Source: Frankiales bacterium
GTDB taxonomy: Bacteria > Actinomycetota > Actinomycetes > Mycobacteriales > Jatrophihabitantaceae
Direction: 5' to 3'
NCBI GenBank assembly: GCA_025966315.1
Contig: JAOPUZ010000051.1
Location: 231,468-295,467 of the forward strand
DNA length: 64,000 bases
A program made the position numbers and the translations under genes. Positions 54,493 to 64,000 of this stretch are shown in pieces. The stretch's first letter is position 1. Each line of letters starts with the position of its first letter. The notes beneath the pieces were generated by a model. That model searched no databases and was not told the origin of the DNA. It saw only the letters and a list, made by a program, of their open reading frames with translations.

Positions 54493-56913
54493 ATGACCGT
54501 CCGACCGGAAGACTCCGATCGGACTGCCGACTCGCCGCACAGCCTGACGGAGTCGCTGCGCCGCTGGTCGGACGTCGAGCTCGTTACCGCGCTGCGCCAC
54601 CGGCCGGATCTGGCCCTGCCGGCCCCGGTCGACATCGCGTCGCTGGCCAGCCGCGCCGGGGTACGAACGTCGGTGTCCCGCTCGCTCGACGGGTTGGACG
54701 CATTCACCCTTCGCGTCCTCGAGGTCATCTGCTGTCTGGCCGAGAATGCCAGCCCCGATCAGCTGCGGAGCTGGTTCGCCGCCACTGACGCCCGCGCAGT
54801 GGACGACGCCGTTGCCGGCCTGACCGAGCGCATCCTGATCTGGTACGACGGGGCGTATCTGCATGCCGTCGGGGCCGTCCGCGAGCTGCTCGGCGCTTAT
54901 CCGGCCGGGCTCGGCCGGGACGCGGCTACTTTGTTCGGGTCAGTGAACGACCTCGTGCTGGCCCGTCTGCTGCGCACTCTCGAACTGCCGCCGGCCACCC
55001 AGCCGCGATCCGGCGCCGAAGCCGCCGAGGCGGTGACCACCCGGTTGGCCGAACTCATCGCTCGCACGGACGAGACCCAGCGCGCCATCCTGCACCGGTT
55101 GGCCGCCGGGCCGCCGGTCGGCACCCTGCGCAACGCCGCCGACCGGGACGTCAGCCCCACCGGCGCGCCCACCGCCGACGCCCCCGCGCGAGCGCTCACC
55201 GCGATCGGGCTGATCGTGCCGATCGATCGCGACACCGTAGAACTGCCGCGTGAGATCGCGTTGCACCTGCGCGACGTACCGGCCGGCGATGTGCGGCCGG
55301 CGCCGCCACCGCTGGACATGACCGAACGCGGGGCCGCGGTCATCGACGGCGGTGGCGCAACCGCCGTTCTCGAGACCGTCCGGCTGGCGGCCTTGATGTT
55401 GGACACCCTGGCCTGGGATCCGGCCGTCCAGTTGCGCTCGGGCGGCATGGGCGTGCGAGATCTGCGACGGCTGGCGCGGGTGTTGGACAGCACCGAGCAG
55501 GTCACCTCGCTGCTGATCGAAATCACCTTCGACGCCGGGCTGCTGTCCTATTCGACCAACGCCGACCCGACGTACCTGCCCAGCACCGAGTTCGACGCGT
55601 GGCTGCGCCGCGGTACGGCCGAGCGCTGGACCGAGCTGGCGTCGGCGTGGTTGTCGATGACTCGGCTGCCGTCGCTGGTCGGCGAGCGGGATGACCGGGA
55701 CAAGACGATCGCCCCGCTGTCAGCCGACGTCGAACGGCACAGTGCACCGACTCTGCGGCGACAGTTGCTGGGCCTGCTGGCCGCGCTGCCGCCGGGGTCC
55801 ACGCCGAGTTCGGCGACGGCGCTGCTCGACCGCCTGGCCTGGCGCGCGCCCCGGCGGGCGAGCAGTAACCGGGCGGCGGCGGCGGCGATGCTGGACGAGG
55901 CCGCGCTGCTGGGCATTACTTCCTACGGCGCCATCACCGGCTACGCCCGCGCGTTACTGGACGGCGCGGAGAGCGGCGCGGCGTGGGCCGAGGCCAACGC
56001 CGTCGACCTGCTGAACGCCGCGTTGCCCGAACCGGTAGCGGAGTTCCTGCTGCAACCGGACCTGACCGCGGTCGTGCCCGGCCCGCCGACCGCCGAGCTG
56101 CAGGCCGAGCTCACCCTGGCCGCCGACCTGGAAAGCGCCGGCGGAGCGTCGGTGTACCGGATAACCCCGGCCAGTCTGCGGCGCGCCCTGGACGCGGGCC
56201 GCTCCGGATCGGACTTGCTGCAGTTCTTCAGCAGCCGGTCGCGAACGCCGGTGCCCCAGGCGTTGCAGTACCTGATCAATGACGTGGCCACCCAGCACGG
56301 TCGGCTGCGCACCGGAGCGGCGATCAGCTACCTCCGCTGCGACGACGAAGCGCTGCTGGACCGCGTCCTGGCCGAACCCGAGCTGCTGCCGCTGGGCCTG
56401 CAGCGAATCGCGCCGACGGTGATCGTCAGCAATTCGGGGCTGGCCGTCGTGCTCGACAAGCTGCGCGCGGCCGGATTCGCACCGGCGGCCGAGTCTGCTG
56501 ACGGCGCGATCGTCACGCTGTCCAACGACGCGCCCCGGGTCCCCGGACGCCCGCATTCACGGATCTCGCGGGTGCGCAGTTCCGGTATCCCGGACGGCCA
56601 GCTCGCCCAGGTCGTGACGCGGTTGCGAGCGAGTGAGAAGTTGTCGATGGCGGTGACCCGGTCGGCTTCCCGGGTTTCGCAGCAGATCCCGGGGGTCACG
56701 TCGGCCTCCATCCTGGAATTGCTCAGATCGGCCATCCGGAACGAGCAAACGATCGCGCTGGCCTACGTCGATGACACCGGAACACCGTCGCAGCGGACGT
56801 TGTTGCCTATATCGATGGGCGGCGGAGTGGTTCGGGGCCATGAACCCGATGACGGCCGCCTGCACAGCTATCCCCTGCAGCGGATCACGACGGTGAGCCT
56901 GCTCGACGATTGA
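54493..56913 (+). CDS. Helicase-associated protein with WYL-like C terminus
   Basis: 806 residues. The N-terminal region is helical, with winged-helix-like segments (LRRWSDVELVTALRHRPDLALP), resembling the XPB/Ssl2 helicase-associated domain family. The C-terminal part (SILELLRSAIRNEQTIALAYVDDTG, PQRTLLPISMGGGVVRG, YPLQRITTVSLL) has the WYL-domain layout. It has no Walker motifs, so it is not itself a helicase. A homologue (Rv0862c) stands next to the XPB gene in mycobacteria (from memory). It probably works with the next gene. Confidence 0.85.
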   Translation: MTVRPEDSDRTADSPHSLTESLRRWSDVELVTALRHRPDLALPAPVDIASLASRAGVRTSVSRSLDGLDAFTLRVLEVICCLAENASPDQLRSWFAATDARAVDDAVAGLTERILIWYDGAYLHAVGAVRELLGAYPAGLGRDAATLFGSVNDLVLARLLRTLELPPATQPRSGAEAAEAVTTRLAELIARTDETQRAILHRLAAGPPVGTLRNAADRDVSPTGAPTADAPARALTAIGLIVPIDRDTVELPREIALHLRDVPAGDVRPAPPPLDMTERGAAVIDGGGATAVLETVRLAALMLDTLAWDPAVQLRSGGMGVRDLRRLARVLDSTEQVTSLLIEITFDAGLLSYSTNADPTYLPSTEFDAWLRRGTAERWTELASAWLSMTRLPSLVGERDDRDKTIAPLSADVERHSAPTLRRQLLGLLAALPPGSTPSSATALLDRLAWRAPRRASSNRAAAAAMLDEAALLGITSYGAITGYARALLDGAESGAAWAEANAVDLLNAALPEPVAEFLLQPDLTAVVPGPPTAELQAELTLAADLESAGGASVYRITPASLRRALDAGRSGSDLLQFFSSRSRTPVPQALQYLINDVATQHGRLRTGAAISYLRCDDEALLDRVLAEPELLPLGLQRIAPTVIVSNSGLAVVLDKLRAAGFAPAAESADGAIVTLSNDAPRVPGRPHSRISRVRSSGIPDGQLAQVVTRLRASEKLSMAVTRSASRVSQQIPGVTSASILELLRSAIRNEQTIALAYVDDTGTPSQRTLLPISMGGGVVRGHEPDDGRLHSYPLQRITTVSLLDD

Positions 56914-57023
56914 GGCGTTTGGCGCGCGAACCGGCCGATGTCACACCGACAGGGCACAATAAGTGGTTCGAGCGAGACGATTCGTGCTGCGTACCAGATC
57001 GAGTGACAACGAGGAGCGAACGC

Positions 57024-58673
57024 GTGACCGATGGACCTCTGATCGTGCAGTCCGACAAGACGCTCTTGCTCGAAGTAGACCACCCGATGGCCGGTGAGGC
57101 CCGCGCGGCGATCGCTCCCTTTGCCGAACTCGAACGGTCCCCCGAACATGTCCACACCTATCGGCTGACCCCACTCGGCCTGTGGAACGCGCGCGCGGCC
57201 GGCCACGACGCTGAGCAGGTCGTCGACGCGCTGGTGCGCTTTTCCCGTTACACGGTTCCGCATGCCCTGCTCGTGGACGTCGCTGACACGATGGATCGCT
57301 ACGGCCGCCTGCAACTCGCCAAGCACCCGGTGCACGGTCTGGTGCTGATCGCGCTGGACCGCGCCGTGCTCGAAGAGATCCTGCGCCAAAAGAAGATCAC
57401 CCCGATGCTCGGGGATCGGGTGGACGCCGACACCGTCCTGGTGCATCCGTCCGAGCGCGGCCGGCTCAAGCAGGCTTTGCTCAAAGTCGGCTGGCCGGCT
57501 GAGGACCTGGCCGGCTACGTCGACGGCGAGGCGCACGCCATCGAACTGGACAACAGCGAGTGGGCGCTGCGCGACTACCAGCAGCAGGCGGTCGATTCGT
57601 TCTGGGCCGGCGGCTCCGGTGTGGTCGTGTTGCCCTGCGGTGCCGGCAAGACGCTGGTCGGCGCGGCCGCGATGGCCCGTGCGCAGGCGACGACCTTGAT
57701 TCTGGTCACGAACACGGTGTCCGGACGGCAGTGGAAGCGCGAGTTACTGGCCCGCACGTCATTGACCGAAGAAGAGATCGGTGAGTACTCCGGTGAGAAG
57801 AAAGAAATTCGCCCGGTCACCATCGCGACATACCAAGTCATGACCACCCGCCGTAAGGGCGAGTACCGCCACCTCGAGTTGTTCGACTCCCGCGACTGGG
57901 GCCTGATCGTCTACGACGAGGTGCACCTGCTGCCGGCGCCGATCTTCCGGCTTACCGCCGATCTGCAGTCACGCCGGCGTCTCGGGCTGACCGCCACCCT
58001 GGTGCGTGAGGACGGTCGCGAGGGCGACGTGTTTTCCCTTATCGGGCCGAAGCGTTTTGACGCGCCGTGGAAGGACATCGAGAACCAGGGCTGGATTGCC
58101 CCGGCCGAATGCTCGGAGGTTCGGGTGACGCTGACCGACGCCGAGCGCATGACGTACGCCACGGCCGAGCCTGAGGACAAGTACAAGATCGCCGCGACCG
58201 TACGGACGAAGCTGCCGGTGATCGAGGCGATCATCAACCGGCACCCGGACGATCAGGTGCTGGTCATCGGCGCCTACCTGGACCAGCTCGAAGAGATCGG
58301 CCACCACCTGGGTGACATCCCGATCATTCAGGGCTCGACCACGAACAAGGAACGCGAACGCCTGTACGACTCGTTCCGAAGCGGCGAGACGCGTGTCCTG
58401 GTGGTGAGCAAGGTGGCCAACTTCTCGATCGATCTACCTGAGGCCGCGGTGGCCATCCAGATCTCCGGCACATTCGGCTCCCGTCAGGAAGAAGCGCAGC
58501 GGCTGGGGCGGGTGTTGCGCCCGAAACACGACAAGCGGCAGGCGCATTTCTACACGGTGGTCAGCCGGGACACCCTCGATTCGGAGTACGCCGCGCATCG
58601 GCAACGGTTCCTGGCCGAGCTGGGCTATGCGTACACGATCGTCGACGCGGACGATTTGCTGCGACCGCTTTAG
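57024..58673 (+). CDS. XPB/Ssl2-type DEAD/DEAH helicase
   Basis: 549 residues from GTG 57024, with GAGGAG seven bases upstream. N-terminal XPB damage-recognition-like domain, Walker A PCGAGKT (motif I), DEVH box YDEVHLLP, the XPB-specific RED motif in ATLVREDGREGD, and motif VI QRLGRVLRP. Bacterial XPB is a superfamily 2 3'-5' helicase that works in DNA damage repair or transcription-coupled processes. It is the homologue of mycobacterial Rv0861c (from memory). The gap of 110 bases from the WYL gene could hold its own promoter. Confidence 0.94.
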   Translation: MTDGPLIVQSDKTLLLEVDHPMAGEARAAIAPFAELERSPEHVHTYRLTPLGLWNARAAGHDAEQVVDALVRFSRYTVPHALLVDVADTMDRYGRLQLAKHPVHGLVLIALDRAVLEEILRQKKITPMLGDRVDADTVLVHPSERGRLKQALLKVGWPAEDLAGYVDGEAHAIELDNSEWALRDYQQQAVDSFWAGGSGVVVLPCGAGKTLVGAAAMARAQATTLILVTNTVSGRQWKRELLARTSLTEEEIGEYSGEKKEIRPVTIATYQVMTTRRKGEYRHLELFDSRDWGLIVYDEVHLLPAPIFRLTADLQSRRRLGLTATLVREDGREGDVFSLIGPKRFDAPWKDIENQGWIAPAECSEVRVTLTDAERMTYATAEPEDKYKIAATVRTKLPVIEAIINRHPDDQVLVIGAYLDQLEEIGHHLGDIPIIQGSTTNKERERLYDSFRSGETRVLVVSKVANFSIDLPEAAVAIQISGTFGSRQEEAQRLGRVLRPKHDKRQAHFYTVVSRDTLDSEYAAHRQRFLAELGYAYTIVDADDLLRPL

Positions 58674-58758
58674 CGAGCAAAATCGGGGATTTACACACCA
58701 CCGCGACCGATGGACACGACAGCATCGCGCTCGCCAACGGCACCGCGTCGCGGTCGGC

Positions 58759-58798
58759 TGGTTGGTTGGTTGGTTGGTTGGTTGGTTGGTTGGTTGGG
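58759..58798. repeat. Tetranucleotide microsatellite (TGGT)9
   Basis: Nine perfect copies of TGGT (58759-58794) followed by TGGG, between the XPB gene stop (58673) and the MerR gene stop (58848). It is a simple-sequence repeat prone to slippage. It lies outside both genes' 3' ends, so it is not obviously a phase-variation switch; open frames reading TNQP repeats are probably not proteins. Confidence 0.9.
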
Positions 58799-58847
58799 CG
58801 TCGGGCGTGGTGCCACGTGTTCGTCCGCCGCAGGTTCGTCCTTTTAC

Positions 58848-59462
58848 TCACTGGCCAAACCTGCGACGGCTTTCTGATTCCTGCGCCGCAAGCCGCAGCT
58901 GGGATAGCAATTCGCCGAACAATGGCGTGCCCATGGCGACGATCTCGGCAGCCTGATCGCGCGGCATGTCGGCGGTGATGCCGGCGACCTCCACCGCAGC
59001 CACACTGTGCGCCGCGCTGGCCCAAGGCCCGAGTGCCGCCACGGTGATCGGGATGCCGCGGTCGGCCAGTTCCTCGAGCAGGCGCCCGAGCGATCGCATA
59101 AGTGGTGACTCCGTCGCGACCCGCCAGCCCAACTCGGCGATGAACTCCTCGGCCAACCGCAGACCGCGCGCACTCGTATCACCGGAGACGCCACTCACCG
59201 CCACTTGGGTAACTCCCAACAGGTCCAGCAGGCTCACAGCCTCGGAGTCCACTGCCGCCATGACGTCGGCAATCGAGGCGATCGGCAGGCCGGCTACATC
59301 CCGGAGCGCGCGCACCAGGCGCAGCCTTCGAAGGTGCGTTTCGTCATACGCCGACTGGGTTTTCGTCACCAGAACGCCCGGGGCAAGCAAGCCTTCCCGC
59401 AGGTAGAACTTGATGGTGGGAATCGAGACCCCACTTTGCTCGCTCAGCTCAGAGATTCGCAC
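58848..59462 (-). CDS. MerR family transcriptional regulator
   Basis: 204 residues from GTG 59462 (MRISELSEQSGVSIPTIKFYLREGLLAPG), the usual MerR winged-helix N terminus; upstream in-frame codons lie in the operator. The linker helix continues LRRLRLVRALRDVAGLPIASIADVMAAVD. The remaining ~100 residues form an effector domain (WASAAHSVAAVEVAGITADMPRDQAAEIVAMGTPLFGELL) like the actinobacterial group whose ligand is unknown. No metal-binding Cys motif is seen. It probably regulates the divergent DUF4188 gene. Confidence 0.88.
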   Translation of the reverse strand: MRISELSEQSGVSIPTIKFYLREGLLAPGVLVTKTQSAYDETHLRRLRLVRALRDVAGLPIASIADVMAAVDSEAVSLLDLLGVTQVAVSGVSGDTSARGLRLAEEFIAELGWRVATESPLMRSLGRLLEELADRGIPITVAALGPWASAAHSVAAVEVAGITADMPRDQAAEIVAMGTPLFGELLSQLRLAAQESESRRRFGQ

Positions 59463-59501
59463 CGACTGTTTCGCCCGATCTGCGCGTGCGCTATTGGCGC
59501 C

Positions 59502-59548
59502 ATTGGATAGTGGTGCTATCTTATCAGCAGATAGCGTAACTATCCAAT
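59502..59548. promoter_or_regulatory. Double inverted-repeat operator in the MerR-DUF4188 divergent promoter
   Basis: Two GATAG-N5-CTATC sites (59506-59520 and 59530-59544) lie inside a larger palindrome, ATTGGATAGT (59502-59511) and ACTATCCAAT (59539-59548). The region lies between the divergent MerR (start 59462) and DUF4188 (start 59562) genes. It fits cooperative binding of a MerR dimer at a promoter. Confidence 0.75.
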
Positions 59549-59561
59549 TTGGAGGTCTGCC

Positions 59562-60044
59562 ATGGCTCGCGAGATAGTCCTGGAAACCATGACGTCGGAC
59601 CATGACCATGACGTGGTCGTGTTCCTCATCGGCATGCGGATCAACCGGTTCTGGCGCATCGACAAGTGGCTGCCGACCGCGATGGCGATGCCGAAGATGC
59701 TGCGCGAAGTGCTCAGCGACCCAACCTCGGGCTGCCGAGCCGCATCGACGAGCGTGTCTGGGCGCACCATCCTGACGATCCAGTACTGGGACAGCGTCGA
59801 ACAGCTGCTGGGCTATGCGCATGACCGCGACGCCGAACACCGGCCCGCGTGGCAGGCGTTCAACCGACGATCCGGCGGATCATCGGCGGTGGGCATCTTT
59901 CACGAGACCTATCACGTCCCGGTCGGCAACTTCGAGACCGTGTACCGAGCAATGCCTCCGTACGGTCTCGCCTCGGCCACCGACAGCTTGGTGCCGGTAG
60001 CCAAGCGCGGTGCCCGAGCAAGGGATCGGTTCGCCGGCGTCTGA
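59562..60044 (+). CDS. DUF4188 domain protein
   Basis: 160 residues, ATG with TTGGAGG upstream. It belongs to the DUF4188 family (HDHDVVVFLIGMRINRFWRIDKW, MPKMLREVLSDP, GCRAASTSVSGRTILTIQYWDSVEQLLGYAHDRDAEHRPAW), a dimeric alpha/beta-barrel family related to monooxygenase-like or phenylacetaldoxime-dehydratase-like proteins. No enzyme activity can be assigned. The tail (KRGARARDRFAGV) is basic. Regulated, by inference, by the divergent MerR. Confidence 0.87.
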   Translation: MAREIVLETMTSDHDHDVVVFLIGMRINRFWRIDKWLPTAMAMPKMLREVLSDPTSGCRAASTSVSGRTILTIQYWDSVEQLLGYAHDRDAEHRPAWQAFNRRSGGSSAVGIFHETYHVPVGNFETVYRAMPPYGLASATDSLVPVAKRGARARDRFAGV

Positions 60045-60057
60045 GCCCGGCTCGCGC

Positions 60058-60558
60058 TCAGCGTCGCGCGGCCACCCACTCGTCGTTGAGTCGCTGTTCG
60101 ATCTTGAGCGCGCTGGCCACGACCTTGGCCACCTCGGGCTCGACCTTCCTGCCGATGAACGGTACGGCGACCCGGAGTTCGCCCTCGATGCGCTCGGTCG
60201 CACCCCCATTCGCGACCGGCACCAGCTCGATGGTGCCGATCATTGACGCCGGCTGCCCTTTGATGTGCAGGTCAATCGTCGCCGAGCGGCTGCCGTCGGG
60301 CGCGGCCGGCGCCCAGCGCTCGACCTGGGCAATCTCGATGCTCCGTCCGACGAACTTCTTGTACGCGTCGGGGACGTCCGGGGGCAGCGACCGCTCTACC
60401 CGCACCGTGGCACCGCCGTCGGCCGCTGCTTCGATGTTGACGAGCCAGCTCGTGGCACCGGATTCGGCGGCGGCCTGCTCACGCAGATCCTGGCGACACC
60501 GAGCCTCGAACAGCTCGGCGACGGTGCCCACGGATTGATGCTCCCGGAAGAATCTCAT
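60058..60558 (-). CDS. DUF2505 domain protein
   Basis: 166 residues from ATG 60558 (MRFFREHQSVGTVAELFEARCRQDLREQ); the longer frame to 60630 lacks family similarity. It is a SRPBCC-like, actinobacterial DUF2505 protein (WLVNIEAAADGGATVRVERSLP, IEIAQVERWAP). Possibly binds a hydrophobic ligand; function unknown. Confidence 0.85.
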   Translation of the reverse strand: MRFFREHQSVGTVAELFEARCRQDLREQAAAESGATSWLVNIEAAADGGATVRVERSLPPDVPDAYKKFVGRSIEIAQVERWAPAAPDGSRSATIDLHIKGQPASMIGTIELVPVANGGATERIEGELRVAVPFIGRKVEPEVAKVVASALKIEQRLNDEWVAARR

Positions 60559-60737
60559 CCTCAGATCATGGCCGATGCCCGCTGCGGCCGCGTCGGGTGG
60601 TGCACCGGCGAAGCTTTCATGAACTACCACCTGCGCTGGCCCGCTTCGGGATCTGACGCCCCGGTCGCAAGGTGACCCCGTCGAGGTTCGTCGCGAACGG
60701 GCCGCGCGCCGCGATCGCAGAACGTGCGCCGCGTCGG

Positions 60738-62045
60738 TCAGCCGTTCTGAAGCGCTTTGGCCACTCGCCGGTAGTAGCTGGACAACTCAGCGTCCGCGGC
60801 ATGCCAGCGCTCGGGGTCGATGGTCAAGGTGGGTGGCTGAACCGCCGCGCCGAACCAAGCCCGCAGCATGCGTAGCCGCAGGCCGTTGGGCGGGTGCGAC
60901 ATCCACAGCAAGACGTCCTCGCGGATCGAATGCTGCTCCAGGCGACGGAGCTTCACCGATTCGGTCGAACTCGCCCGCTCAGCCGCGGCACGCCAATCGG
61001 CGGGGTCGGCGCTGACTCGCGCCGCGCGCCGCACGGCCACCCGGACCTCGTCCGATCGCAGGATGGTCGTCATCAGCTCGAGCGCCCCGGCGCTGCCGGC
61101 AAGTTCAGCGGCAATGGAGTCGGCCAGGTACTCGGCGCGCTGCGAATCCCGGCTGCCGACCCAGGCCAGGATGCTCTGCAGTAGCAACGCGAGGTAGAAC
61201 AGCGGCGCCAGCAGCAATCGAACCAATCGCTCAGCCATCCGATCGAGCAACGTCAACTGACTCCGGCTGTTGTACCGAAAGGTGCTCCGGTGCGGGTTGG
61301 CGATCCGAGCCAGCCGGGCGAAGGTCGTCAACGCCGGTTGAGTAATGATCGCGCGGCCCGGATCGCCGTTGACCAGGTGCCCGATCTCATGCCCGATCAG
61401 GGCGAGGCGCGCCGGCGGACTGAGCGCGGCCCAGAGCGGCAGTCCCAGCGTGAGTACCCGGCGACGGCGCCAGCCCAGCCGTCCGCACGAGGCGTTGAAG
61501 TCGGGGTCGATGGTCAGCACATCCACCGGACGAGCCCCGAGCCGCTCGGCGACCGCGTCAACGATGGCGTGCAGGGCGGGGGCCTCGTCCCGGGTCAACT
61601 CGGCGTATGCCGTGGGCCGGCGTGGAAGTCGCGGCAACAACTCGAAGCCCAGTCCCAGAAGCAACACCCCGAGCAGAAACGACAACGCCGGAAACGTGCG
61701 GACCAGCTCGCAGCCCAGCCACAGAAGCTCGAGCGTGCCGGTGAACAACGCGATGGACGTCAGCACCAGCACACCGCGCGCTCGCGTCCACACCGGTTTG
61801 GTGGGCTGCGCCTGGCTGAGCTCGCGGAACGAGCGTTGGTTCAGCCGGAACGCTGCCCGACGTTCCCAGGCCCGCAGGCGCTGGGCCAATCTCAGCTTGC
61901 CCCGGCTACCGTGCCGCGGCACAACCGGCTCGTAGTGCCCGAGATTCCATTCGCACTCGGCACACCAGTGGGTCCCCGGTGCAGCCCGGACCAACTCCTC
62001 GGCGCATTCCGGGCAACTGAGCACGCCTATAACTTCGTCCGACAT
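60738..62045 (-). CDS. M48 family metallopeptidase with N-terminal zinc ribbon
   Basis: 435 residues. An N-terminal zinc ribbon (C11-P-E-C14, C28-A-E-C31), two or three hydrophobic helices (VLVLTSIALFTGTLELLWL, FPALSFLLGVLLLGLGFELL), and the protease domain with H219-E-I-G-H223. The later helix in RLLLAPLFYLALLLQSILAWVG and the Glu-containing region RAEYLADSIAAELAG agree with M48. A membrane-bound quality-control protease (HtpX-like), whose substrates are unknown. ATG 62045. Confidence 0.92.
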   Translation of the reverse strand: MSDEVIGVLSCPECAEELVRAAPGTHWCAECEWNLGHYEPVVPRHGSRGKLRLAQRLRAWERRAAFRLNQRSFRELSQAQPTKPVWTRARGVLVLTSIALFTGTLELLWLGCELVRTFPALSFLLGVLLLGLGFELLPRLPRRPTAYAELTRDEAPALHAIVDAVAERLGARPVDVLTIDPDFNASCGRLGWRRRRVLTLGLPLWAALSPPARLALIGHEIGHLVNGDPGRAIITQPALTTFARLARIANPHRSTFRYNSRSQLTLLDRMAERLVRLLLAPLFYLALLLQSILAWVGSRDSQRAEYLADSIAAELAGSAGALELMTTILRSDEVRVAVRRAARVSADPADWRAAAERASSTESVKLRRLEQHSIREDVLLWMSHPPNGLRLRMLRAWFGAAVQPPTLTIDPERWHAADAELSSYYRRVAKALQNG

Positions 62046-62117
62046 CAGCCGACGTTGAGGCCGGCCTCGATAAATGAGACTCAGACCGTGCTGCCGTGCG
62101 CTCGGCGAAGACGACGA

Positions 62118-62147
62118 AAGGGCGGCTCCGGTTTCGGAGCCGCCCTT
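62118..62147 (-). terminator. Terminator hairpin of groEL
   Basis: AAGGGCGGCTCCG and CGGAGCCGCCCTT form a perfect 13-base stem with a four-base loop, 66 bases after the groEL stop. A short U-run in the minus-strand transcript is weak, but the stem is very strong. Confidence 0.85.
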
Positions 62148-62213
62148 CGGCGATGTTTCGGACCGGACCGGCAGTCAGCCGGCCAGCCGTCACTCAGTGG
62201 TACCGAGCGGGAC

Positions 62214-63998
<1,785 letters not shown>

Positions 63999-64000
63999 TA

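Noticed and set aside
58561..59025. Frame reading TNQP tandem peptide through the microsatellite
   Set aside because: Overlaps the XPB gene and MerR gene ends; repeat peptide arises from the tetranucleotide repeat, no ribosome site.

Overview
The window is high-GC DNA from an actinobacterium. The evidence is an Lsr2 nucleoid protein, SepH, an XPB-type helicase with its WYL-like partner, DUF3027, DUF2530 and DUF2771 proteins, and a Lon gene behind an HspR-type (HAIR) operator. Start codons are often GTG or TTG and many genes overlap by 4 bases. Two futalosine-pathway genes (mqnB, mqnD) argue against Mycobacterium and Corynebacterium and fit a Frankiales-, Acidothermus- or Streptomyces-like relative; genus cannot be fixed from the sequence alone. 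From memory, the set citA, serC, sepH, DUF2530, trmH, marR, DUF3027, MFS, DUF2771, cspB, XPB resembles a conserved mycobacterial neighbourhood, so most of the window is ordinary actinobacterial core chromosome.

Layout. 1-9.2 kb: edge of a SARP-like regulator (-), lsr2 (+), a LuxI/GNAT-like acyltransferase (+), a membrane GGDEF-EAL protein (-), a PLP decarboxylase (-) and a PAS-GGDEF-EAL protein (-) behind a structured leader. 9.2-17.6 kb: small membrane protein, AlkZ-like protein, MBL hydrolase, photolyase, aldose epimerase-like protein, DedA, a pdxH-MFS pair and citrate synthase. 17.6-25.7 kb: MFS plus amino-acid deaminase/aldolase, divergent lactone-type FAD oxidase, aldo/keto reductase plus DsbA-like protein, serC and sepH. 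25.8-34.8 kb: a two-gene heterodimeric ABC exporter, lon, and a marR-MFS-trmH operon. 34.8-43.5 kb: NCS2 permease, DUF2530 protein, a pabB-pabC fusion that overlaps DUF3027 antisense, then MFS-lipoprotein-mqnB-mqnD. 43.6-53.1 kb: a 1359-residue surface protein with Ig-like repeats, VOC protein, a GGDEF protein behind a 28-codon ORF, nitronate monooxygenase, MFS and cold-shock protein. 53.2-64 kb: small membrane protein, MOSC protein, WYL-like and XPB helicase genes, MerR/DUF4188 divergent pair, DUF2505, M48 protease and groEL.

Links between genes. Three c-di-GMP turnover proteins lie in the window, and each has an unusual 5' region (hairpin leaders or a coupled short ORF). A cell-surface Ig-repeat protein and a LuxI-like acyltransferase are also present, but direct links to c-di-GMP are inference. 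Protein quality control is represented by lon, groEL and the M48 protease. The least explained signals are the switch-like leader at 9010-9090, the acyltransferase gene whose conserved-looking N terminus lacks a normal start codon, and the leader ORF at 48437.
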